Below are positions 1 through 5,179 of a stretch of 8,696 nt of DNA, in pieces. The first letter of the stretch is position 1; each line of letters starts with the position of its first letter. A model generated the notes under the pieces. That model ran no database searches and was not told the DNA's origin. It worked only from the letters and a program-made list of their open reading frames with translations. The stretch comes from AP-15 sp045802495. Its GTDB lineage: Bacteria > Pseudomonadota > Alphaproteobacteria > ATCC43930 > CGMCC-115725. Both the position numbers and the translations under genes were made by a program. Where the stretch lies: NCBI GenBank assembly GCA_045802495.1, contig JBJMQW010000518.1, positions 1 through 8,696 of the forward strand. Reading direction: 5' to 3'.

Positions 1-647
1 ACAACAATTTTTGGATTATAGACAGCGTCGTATCCCAATTCCTGTATCTTTGTCGAGACACTCAACTCTTCGTTTGACAACAGAACCCGACCAATCCGAC
101 CCAGATTTTCGGGGAATAACCCTGCCTGCTCGAGGGCCTGCCTGCGGAACGCAACATTGGTGCCGGCAAGCCATTCTTCGGCTTGGAGTATCCGTGTTTC
201 CGCACCGCGATCGAGGATCGACAAAAAGCTTTCGAGGCGGGGATTCAACCAGGACGGCCGCGGCGCGGCCCAGATCGGGCGAACCGGCCCGCCGGCGATG
301 CCGGCCCGTTCGTACTGAGCGAAGGTGCCGGTGATGTGGGTCAGCCAGTCCGGTGCCGCCTTTGCATCATCATCCAAGAATGCGACGATTTCTCCGGCGG
401 CTGCGCTGACGCCGGCATTGCGGGCCCGGGAAAGACCGGGGCGCGGCTCTCTCAGATATCTGTGATTGCAGGTTATTTCGAGGCCGTCGAGGAAACGCTC
501 GCGCCCCTCCAGGTCGGATGAATTATCGCCGATGATAAGCTCATACCCGTCTTCCGGAAAGTCTTGCAGCTCGATGGACGTGATTGCCTGCGCCGGCAAA
601 TCATAGCGATTGAAGGTGCAGATGACGACGGTGGCTTGCGGCTTCAT
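1..647 (-). CDS. Family 2 glycosyltransferase, C-terminus cut by window edge
   Basis: Inverting glycosyltransferase of the GT-A fold, expected to move a sugar from a nucleotide-sugar donor onto a growing glycan at the cytoplasmic face. The first 215 residues are present and the frame is open to the left edge. Seen: the family start TVVICTFNR (residues 6-14), IIGDNSSD (38-45), PRPGLSRARNAGV (68-80), the metal-binding acidic run FLDDDA (90-95), and GTNVAFRR (162-169) followed by NEE (192-194) where the family carries its acceptor/catalytic region. The ATG at 645-647 comes just before the first beta strand, as usual for GT2. It lies 9 bp after the stop of the 179-aa gene, so it is probably co-transcribed and coupled. 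No strong Shine-Dalgarno is seen. The family assignment is firm; donor and acceptor are unknown. Confidence 0.93.
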   Translation of the reverse strand, partial: MKPQATVVICTFNRYDLPAQAITSIELQDFPEDGYELIIGDNSSDLEGRERFLDGLEITCNHRYLREPRPGLSRARNAGVSAAAGEIVAFLDDDAKAAPDWLTHITGTFAQYERAGIAGGPVRPIWAAPRPSWLNPRLESFLSILDRGAETRILQAEEWLAGTNVAFRRQALEQAGLFPENLGRIGRVLLSNEELSVSTKIQELGYDAVYNPKIV

Positions 648-656
648 TGCGACAGC

Positions 657-1196
657 TCATGCATCAACGAACTCAGCGCCGTAGAAGCGGGCAGTCAACA
701 GGCGGTCGTCTTGGTTCTCGCCGGTCTCTTCGGGGCGGATGCCGTGCACGTTGAGGAGAACGACATTGAGATTTGGAGCACCGCAATTTTCGACGGGAAA
801 TTTCAGTTGCATCAAATTGTGCGGGGCCGGAACAAGCACGTGTTTCTGAGTTTGGTCGTTGACGATTACCCGCAACCGGGCAAAATCCACTCGAGGGTGA
901 GGCAGAAGGCGCACGCAGCAGATCTGCCGGCGGTCGGCGCAGTGCGGGAAGACCAGCTGCACGCGCTTCTCGCCGCCGACCCAGCAAAAGAGCCTCCCGG
1001 AATCATCGTGCTCGATGTCATACCCGTCGGAGATGATCAGGCCAGGCTGATCCACGGCATATGAGATCGGCCCGGCGGCGGACCCGGCCTGGTTGACCAC
1101 CAAAGCTCGTGGCTGATCGTTGTGCCGGATCCGCCGCTCAAGCAGTGAAATTCGTGCCTCGAGCAAGGCGATTCGACCCATCAAATCACTCGGCAT
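657..1196 (-). CDS. Hypothetical 179-aa protein in glycosyltransferase operon, coiled-coil start plus beta-rich domain
   Basis: Not a family I can name. Residues 6-24 (MGRIALLEARISLLERRIR) form a short heptad-like amphipathic helix that could oligomerise. The rest looks like a beta-rich soluble domain ending RFYGAEFVDA. There is no signal peptide and no membrane segment. A C-terminal stretch with RPEETGENQDDR followed by LLTARFYGAEF loosely resembles ancillary beta-sandwich regions attached to some polysaccharide-biosynthesis transferases, but that is a resemblance by eye only. A good ribosome site (GGGAG, 6 nt before the ATG at 1194-1196) supports the start. It lies 30 bp after the GT8-like gene and 9 bp before the GT2 gene, so a role as a partner, carbohydrate-binding or scaffold protein for those enzymes is an inference from context. 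Confidence 0.82.
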   Translation of the reverse strand: MPSDLMGRIALLEARISLLERRIRHNDQPRALVVNQAGSAAGPISYAVDQPGLIISDGYDIEHDDSGRLFCWVGGEKRVQLVFPHCADRRQICCVRLLPHPRVDFARLRVIVNDQTQKHVLVPAPHNLMQLKFPVENCGAPNLNVVLLNVHGIRPEETGENQDDRLLTARFYGAEFVDA

Positions 1197-1226
1197 AATC
1201 GTCTCCCGGGTATTTTTTGGCGTCGA

Positions 1227-2111
1227 TCAGCGTGCGAGGATCGACTTGGAGATTGCTGCGAATTCGGTTTCGTTGCCGGTTGCGAGATGCCGCAACCCGG
1301 CTGCCAACATGCCGTCCAGCAAAAATCGATATCGTGCCGAGCCCTTCAGCGCAGGCCCCGACAAATGCAGCAACAGGACCGGCAGCCCTGCGACGCTCAC
1401 TGTTCCATCCGATGCGAGCGTCAGGTCTGTGACGACACTGGTGATCCGCGACGCCCGCCCGTTCGCCAGTAAATCGCTCGCCTGCAAAAATCCGATATCG
1501 ACCATGAAGTTCCACAGCGGTTGGTCCACATAGCCACTGCGGCGCCGCACGCCCAGATATCTCGCTGTATTGACGTCGTCGAACAGTCGATCGACCTCGG
1601 AGAGGCCGATCGCGCCGGCCGATTTGGCCACCATTCCCGACGTCAGGTAAGTGGAACGCCGGCGGAGATCGGCGGCGTCTGGTATATCCTCATAGGCCCC
1701 GTCGGGGCTGGTGTTCATGTAGCCGATACCGGGCCGCGACAGGGCGAACACCTCGTTGAACAGCTCTGGCTTCGAGGTCACAATGCAGTCGGAGTCGAGA
1801 TAGACCGCTTGCCCGGCATAGGTCAAAAACGACAGCTTCCGCAATTTTCCGAGACAATACGGATAGGGGCTCGCTGGTGGATCCTTGTCGTAGATCCGTC
1901 GGGCCAACGCGTCGATGTAATCGAGCGCTACCTGGTAACATTCGGCTCCGTAAGACGAGAATGCCATTCTCGTCAGTTTAATATCGTCGTTAAACGGAAT
2001 ATAATAAATCTTATTGGTGAATCCATGAAATTTTATGCTTGCAAGCAATCTTAGGCTGTTCTCTAGAACCCGATCATTGGCAAGAAAGAAGATAGCCGGC
2101 TCGTCGGTCAT
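1227..2111 (-). CDS. GT8-like glycosyltransferase (GT-A fold, DSD motif)
   Basis: Complete 294-aa cytosolic protein with the layout of retaining GT8-type transferases. Seen: an N-terminal nucleotide-binding strand AIFFLANDRVLENS (6-19), KLRKLSFLTYAG (89-100), the metal/nucleotide-sugar motif YLDSDC (104-109, the DXD), a TSGMV turn (157-161), DQPLWNF (196-202), and a late HLSG (249-252) that matches the position of the second metal-binding histidine of GT8 enzymes. The ATG at 2109-2111 is followed directly by the core fold; only a weak GGA ribosome site precedes it. It is the first gene of the three-gene minus-strand cassette. Its GC content near the start is lower than that of the right half of the window. 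The exact sugar and acceptor are unknown, and a divergent GT-A family other than GT8 is possible. Confidence 0.85.
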   Translation of the reverse strand: MTDEPAIFFLANDRVLENSLRLLASIKFHGFTNKIYYIPFNDDIKLTRMAFSSYGAECYQVALDYIDALARRIYDKDPPASPYPYCLGKLRKLSFLTYAGQAVYLDSDCIVTSKPELFNEVFALSRPGIGYMNTSPDGAYEDIPDAADLRRRSTYLTSGMVAKSAGAIGLSEVDRLFDDVNTARYLGVRRRSGYVDQPLWNFMVDIGFLQASDLLANGRASRITSVVTDLTLASDGTVSVAGLPVLLLHLSGPALKGSARYRFLLDGMLAAGLRHLATGNETEFAAISKSILAR

Positions 2112-2232
2112 GGTATTCCATTGCTGGCTGACGCTCCTCGCCGATGAGGGGTAGCGCAGAATGGTTGATAGTTGGTTGCGCGGATCGGCTCGTCCGGCAA
2201 AACCGACGTGACGGGATCTCGCCGCTATCAGA

Positions 2233-2248
2233 TCTTTAAATTTAAAGA
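2233..2248. promoter_or_regulatory. AT-rich perfect 16-bp palindrome upstream of the glycosyltransferase cassette
   Basis: TCTTTAAATTTAAAGA reads the same on both strands. It stands out in GC-rich surroundings, in the 226-bp gap between the RTX stop and the GT8-like start, about 120 bp upstream of the latter. It could be an operator or part of an AT-rich promoter for the minus-strand cassette. No convincing -35/-10 pair was found with it. Function is inferred from position only. Confidence 0.4.
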
Positions 2249-2284
2249 AAAGATGCCGGTCATAACGATCGGTCCAAAACGGGA

Positions 2285-2308
2285 GCGGGCGGTTGGAGAA
2301 CCGCCCGC
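2285..2308 (-). terminator. Candidate intrinsic terminator of the RTX gene
   Basis: Perfect 10-bp stem with a 4-nt loop (arms GCGGGCGGTT and AACCGCCCGC), lying 29 bp beyond the RTX stop. On the minus strand the stem is followed by TCCCGTTTTGG, so the U run is short and slightly displaced. It sits between two same-strand genes and probably separates the RTX transcript from the glycosyltransferase cassette. Confidence 0.65.
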
Positions 2309-2313
2309 ACGGA

Positions 2314-2327
2314 CCGGGTTAGCCCGG
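2314..2327 (-). terminator. Small hairpin directly after the RTX stop codon
   Basis: CCGGG-TTAG-CCCGG, a perfect 5-bp stem with a 4-nt loop, beginning 10 nt after the RTX stop and 5 nt before the larger hairpin. It has no U tract of its own. It probably acts as an accessory or 3'-end stabilising structure rather than an independent terminator. Confidence 0.35.
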
Positions 2328-2337
2328 ATCAGCCCGC

Positions 2338-3618
2338 TCAGTGAAAGAATGTGCTGTCGATGTGCGTGATCCCGACGAGGGTCATAGTGGTGCCGTCGGG
2401 CAGCGCGATTGTCGTGTTGCCGCCGTTGACTGTCGCCGTCGCGACAACATGGTCGATCGTCGCGGCATTTTCGCCGGCGAAATCGATCGTATCGCCATGC
2501 GCCTGGTTGAAGCCCACGACTGTATCCTGACCCCTGACCCCGCTGTCCTGGAACACCGTGCCGCCGCTTCCTGCATAGAGCAGGTTGTGGCCGGATCCGC
2601 CATCAATCGTGTCGGGGCCGCTGCCGCCAAAGATCGTGTCGTTCGCACCGCCCCCCACGACCAGTTCGGCACCCGACCCGCCATGCACCAAGAGGGCTCC
2701 CAGCCCGCCGTAGATCGTGTCGGGGCCGCTGCCGCCAAAGACCGTGTCGGGTCCATCGCCGCCAAAGATCAGCGCCTGGCCACTGCCGCCCATGATCAAA
2801 TCGCCGCCGTGTCCAGCAAAAATCGTATCGGACCCGCTGCCGGCGGTGATCGTGTCCTTGCCATTTCCCCCAATAACAAGAGTCGCGCCGCTGCCGGCAG
2901 TGATGACGTCCCGGCCGTCGCCGCCATAAACCGTGGTCGGACCACTGCCCCCGGTGATCGTCGCAGCGCCTAGGCCTCCATATATGGTTGTCGGGCCACT
3001 GCCGCCGATGATCGTATCCGGCCCGTCTCCGGCAAAGATCAGGCTCGTGCCACTGCCGCCGGTGATCAGATCACCGCCGTGACCGGCATAGATCGTATCG
3101 TGGCCGCTGCCTCCGATGATTGTATCTTTGCCGTTGCCGCCGACGATCAGCTCGGTGCCACTGCCGCCAAGGATCAGATCGCGCCCGTTTCCTCCGTAAA
3201 TCGTGTCGGGGCCGCTGCCGCCCTGGATCGTATCCGGGCCATTCCCGCCCTGAATCGTAGTCGGACCGCTTCCGGCATAGATGTGACCGGATCCCGAGCC
3301 GCCAAAGAGCATGTTCGGCCCATCGCCGCCATAGATCGTGTCGCTGCCGGCTCCACCATAGACTGTCGCGCTTCCATTCACTTGCAGCGCCCAATCGCCG
3401 TAGGCCATGTTGATGGTGTGCCCGTCGTCGGACAGCACCGCTACTCCCTGGTAGCCGGCCGGCAATCCGTTCGGGATAATCCCTCCGGTGATTACCTCCA
3501 AATTAAACTCGCCGGCGATCGGCGGCGGGAGGTTGCTCCCGTCCGGCGTCAGGACGACGTTGACTTGTTGGCCCCCCTGGGCAAAAGCATTGTACTGGCC
3601 ACCCGGAATAGATGCCAT
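2338..3618 (-). CDS. RTX-type nonapeptide-repeat protein, probably secreted by a type I system
   Basis: A 426-aa protein in three parts. Residues 1-87 are a small non-repetitive domain without a Sec signal. Residues 88-357 are 30 back-to-back 9-residue units of the form GGxGxDxIx, the calcium-binding parallel beta-roll repeat of RTX proteins. Residues 358-426 begin DTVVGFNQAHGDTIDF and end in a hydrophobic tail (DGTTMTLVGI, final DSTFFH), like the uncleaved C-terminal targeting region of type I secretion substrates. Sixteen of 30 units keep Asp at position 6; many others have Thr, Ser, Ala or Glu. There is no catalytic domain, so a structural, adhesive or calcium-dependent surface role is more likely than a protease or lipase. 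No ABC transporter or membrane-fusion gene lies in the window. The ATG at 3616-3618 has GAGGG 9 nt upstream and AGGAG almost touching it. Family firm; function unknown. Confidence 0.9.
   Translation of the reverse strand: MASIPGGQYNAFAQGGQQVNVVLTPDGSNLPPPIAGEFNLEVITGGIIPNGLPAGYQGVAVLSDDGHTINMAYGDWALQVNGSATVYGGAGSDTIYGGDGPNMLFGGSGSGHIYAGSGPTTIQGGNGPDTIQGGSGPDTIYGGNGRDLILGGSGTELIVGGNGKDTIIGGSGHDTIYAGHGGDLITGGSGTSLIFAGDGPDTIIGGSGPTTIYGGLGAATITGGSGPTTVYGGDGRDVITAGSGATLVIGGNGKDTITAGSGSDTIFAGHGGDLIMGGSGQALIFGGDGPDTVFGGSGPDTIYGGLGALLVHGGSGAELVVGGGANDTIFGGSGPDTIDGGSGHNLLYAGSGGTVFQDSGVRGQDTVVGFNQAHGDTIDFAGENAATIDHVVATATVNGGNTTIALPDGTTMTLVGITHIDSTFFH
2548..3357 (-). repeat. Array of 30 tandem 27-bp units (RTX beta-roll), with a 270-bp super-repeat
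   Basis: Coding repeat within the RTX gene, in perfect 27-bp register with no indel. Units at 2872-3141 and 2602-2871 form two copies of a 10-unit, 270-bp block: in order each begins GGNGKDTI, then SG-DTI, then AGHGGDLI, then GGSG--LIF. The preceding units partly match the end of the same block. The 23-nt core ATCGTGTCGGGGCCGCTGCC+GCC recurs at 2606, 2714 and 3200 (spacings of 4 and 18 units), giving direct repeats that could recombine in frame. Confidence 0.9.
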
Positions 3619-3854
3619 ACTCCTATTCCCTCAAAAGCTGCGGACGTAATGTTGGGTACGACTAACGGTGAACTCGGGGAAGAAAGAAACACGGCTAGCG
3701 AGTTTCGTCGATACTTTTCTCTTCCAATTTGAGCGGGTTGCAACTCGATATTTTGCGACTACTAGACACGTATTGCAGATGAATCTGTATCTAATTTCGA
3801 GATAAACCGAGAGACGCGACGCGCCGTTTGGCAACGGAGACCGTTGGATCGCGC
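3619..3854 (-). other. AT-richer spacer upstream of the RTX gene
   Basis: A 236-bp gap between the E2 stop and the RTX start, clearly less GC-rich than the genes on either side, mainly at 3640-3810. It is the likely site of the RTX promoter and leader. A TTGCAA box (minus strand, 3736-3741) is the best -35 guess, but no matching -10 at normal spacing is convincing. It also holds the small inverted repeat CAGAT-GA-ATCTG (3776-3787) and the overlapping hairpins at 3824-3846. No credible ORF. Confidence 0.4.
3824..3846 (-). other. Two mutually exclusive small hairpins after the E2 stop
   Basis: The arm AACGG (3833-3837) can pair with CCGTT at 3824-3828 (4-nt loop), or, extended to CAACGG, with CCGTTG at 3841-3846 (3-nt loop). 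They lie 9-31 bp beyond the E2 stop on the minus strand, with no U tract. They may be a weak terminator or 3'-end structure; an alternative-fold switch is only a possibility. Confidence 0.3.
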
Positions 3855-4946
3855 TCACTGCGGCTTTTCGAGGTCCTCGATCGCGGCTCTGAGAAACCGG
3901 GCCGCCTCGCCTCCGGTCACGGCCCGGTGATCGAAGGTCAGCGACAAGGGCAAGATGCGGTGCGCGGCGACATTGCCATCGGTCACGACTGCCCGCCCGG
4001 CAATCCGACCGGCGCCGAGGATCGCGACCTGCGGCGGGACAATAACGAGCGCGGCGAAGCGACCGGCGAACATCCCGAAATTCGAGAGCGTGATGGTCTG
4101 GCCGCGCAACTCGGCGACCGGCACGGTGCGCGCGCGCACATCCTTTTTCATCGCCTCGATGCCGCGCCGCAAATCGGCCGCGTCGCGCCCGCCGATATTG
4201 CGCAACACCGGCACGAAGAGCCCGTCCTCGGTGTCTACCGCGAGGCCGAGATCGATCTGCTTCAGGAGACGCCGCTCCATAGTGCGGCCGTCGTACCAGG
4301 CATTGAGTCCGGGCGACGCAGCGCAACCGGCCACGATTGCGCGCGCGAGCCGGATCGTCACGTCGGATTGCGCCGGCCAAGCCTCGATATCAGCCTCGTC
4401 GGATACCGTGGCCGGTACGATTTCGGCATGCGAGCGGGCCATGTTGACGGCCATGGCTCGGCGAACGCCGGCGAGCGTCTCAGCTGGTCCGGCCTCGGTC
4501 TGCGCCCGAGCCGCCCGCTCGACATCCGCGCTGGTCACGGCGCCACCCGGACCGCTTGCCGCTATCGCCGCCAGATCGACCCCGAGCCGCTGCGCCAATG
4601 CCCGCACGGCGGGCGCCGCCCGGACCCCCGGCGGCGGTGCCGGCGATTGCGCGGGCGCCGCCCGTGGTTCAGCGACGAGTTCTCCGACGATCGTGCCGGT
4701 GTCGGCGCGAGGCCCCTCCTCGAACTCGACCAAGGGGCCGCCAACCTTGACCCTGTCACCGGGCTGGGCGCAGAGCCGGGCGATTTTCCCGGCTTGCGGC
4801 GACGGCACCTCGACCACCGCCTTCTCGGTCTCGACCGAAACCAGCGGCTGGTCGGCGACAACATGGTCGCCCTCCCCGACGTGCCAGGCGACGAGCTCGG
4901 CTTCCTGCAGGCCTTCGCCGAGATCCGGGAGAACGAACGTGCCCAT
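3855..4946 (-). CDS. 2-oxoacid dehydrogenase acyltransferase (E2), single lipoyl domain
   Basis: Core subunit of a 2-oxoacid dehydrogenase complex: a swinging lipoyl arm takes an acyl group from the thiamine E1 and passes it to CoA. With start at 4946 it has 363 residues. Seen: a lipoyl domain (2-78) with PDLGEGLQEAE and lipoylation site ETEKAVVEVP (Lys42), an Ala/Pro-rich linker, a peripheral-subunit-binding domain (about 111-147, AVRALAQRLGVDL then GPGGAVTSADVERA), and an acyltransferase domain to the end with LSNFGMFAG and FDHRAVTGGEAARF. The usual DHRxxDG has Thr (344) in place of Asp, after His340. The catalytic domain also looks slightly trimmed near residues 180-195. The start is chosen because LPDLGEG follows at once and GAGGA lies 8 nt upstream; a GTG at 5027 would add 27 residues with no lipoyl-like features. 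No E1 or E3 gene adjoins it. Substrate unknown. Confidence 0.9.
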   Translation of the reverse strand: MGTFVLPDLGEGLQEAELVAWHVGEGDHVVADQPLVSVETEKAVVEVPSPQAGKIARLCAQPGDRVKVGGPLVEFEEGPRADTGTIVGELVAEPRAAPAQSPAPPPGVRAAPAVRALAQRLGVDLAAIAASGPGGAVTSADVERAARAQTEAGPAETLAGVRRAMAVNMARSHAEIVPATVSDEADIEAWPAQSDVTIRLARAIVAGCAASPGLNAWYDGRTMERRLLKQIDLGLAVDTEDGLFVPVLRNIGGRDAADLRRGIEAMKKDVRARTVPVAELRGQTITLSNFGMFAGRFAALVIVPPQVAILGAGRIAGRAVVTDGNVAAHRILPLSLTFDHRAVTGGEAARFLRAAIEDLEKPQ

Positions 4947-4954
4947 CAGTGCAA

Positions 4955-4959
4955 TCCTC
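4955..4959 (-). promoter_or_regulatory. Ribosome binding site deciding the E2 start
   Basis: GAGGA on the minus strand, 8 nt before the ATG at 4944-4946. This site, with the lipoyl domain beginning immediately after that ATG, favours 4946 over the upstream in-frame GTG at 5027. Confidence 0.7.
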
Positions 4960-5057
4960 ACCCATGCGTCCCGCGAGAGGCCCTTCCCCTCCTCGAGACG
5001 AAGGGCGTCCTCGCTGCCAATAAACACCTGCTCTGAGCAAACGGCGCATCGGCCGGT

Positions 5058-5093
5058 TCAAAGGACGCGCCGGCCGCGCTCCGGCTTCGTCAT
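5058..5093 (-). other. Tiny overlapping ORF (11 codons) after the small Cys-Gly ORF
   Basis: An ATG overlaps the stop of the 29-codon ORF as ATGA and reads MTKPERGRRVL before TGA. It has no good ribosome site and is too short to judge. It is recorded because it continues the stop/start overlap pattern; the 111 bp from here to the E2 start hold no supported gene. Confidence 0.12.
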
Positions 5094-5179
5094 TTCTGCT
5101 CGATAAGGCCTTTGGAATGCCAGGTTAGCCCGCAGCCGCCGCCGCAACCGAGCGCAGGCTCGGCCGGCTGTCGCGGCAT
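5090..5179 (-). CDS. Candidate small Cys-Gly protein (29 aa) coupled to the ligase stop
   Basis: A 29-codon ORF, MPRQPAEPALGCGGGCG... ending LIEQK, not recognised. Its ATG overlaps the ligase stop as TAATG. A near-perfect Shine-Dalgarno (AAGGGAGGAG, 5187-5196) stands 7 nt upstream inside the last ligase codons, a stronger site than those of the large genes around it. That layout is typical of translational coupling. The only striking content is a CxxxC pair spaced by three glycines (residues 12-16), then LTWHSKG. It has no membrane segment or signal. It sits between the aryl-CoA ligase and E2, in the same direction. It could be a metal- or thiol-binding small protein, a leader peptide, or a chance ORF; the start signal is real in the sequence but translation is not proven. 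Confidence 0.45.
   Translation of the reverse strand: MPRQPAEPALGCGGGCGLTWHSKGLIEQK
5148..5163 (-). other. Hairpin just after the ligase stop, inside the small ORF
   Basis: CCGAGC-GCAG-GCTCGG, a perfect 6-bp stem with a 4-nt loop, 15 nt beyond the ligase stop. Only two U residues follow on the minus strand, so it is a poor intrinsic terminator. It could reduce read-through, pause ribosomes on the small ORF, or protect the upstream mRNA. Confidence 0.35.

Noticed and set aside
564..1064. 166-aa plus-strand frame, and 1521-2054 (177 aa)
   Set aside because: Antisense to the 179-aa gene and to the GT8-like gene respectively; the minus-strand frames have ribosome sites, motifs and operon spacing.
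2112..2337. Plus-strand 65-aa ORF at 2172-2369
   Set aside because: It crosses the palindrome and the terminator hairpins and enters the RTX gene antisense; no ribosome site or recognisable content.
2548..3357. CRISPR array or non-coding minisatellite
   Set aside because: The 27-bp repeats are contiguous, diverged and in constant reading frame, with no spacers; they encode RTX nonapeptides.
2341..3732. Plus-strand frames of 210 and 217 aa with their own repeats
   Set aside because: They mirror the RTX repeats in antisense, so their periodicity is inherited. No start signals or family features.
4947..5027. E2 start at GTG 5027 (390 aa)
   Set aside because: The 27 added residues have no lipoyl-domain character, and the internal ATG has a good GAGGA site.
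3828..5106. Two long plus-strand frames (402 and 383 aa)
   Set aside because: Both are antisense shadows of the E2 gene, rich in Arg/Ala/Pro with no motif.
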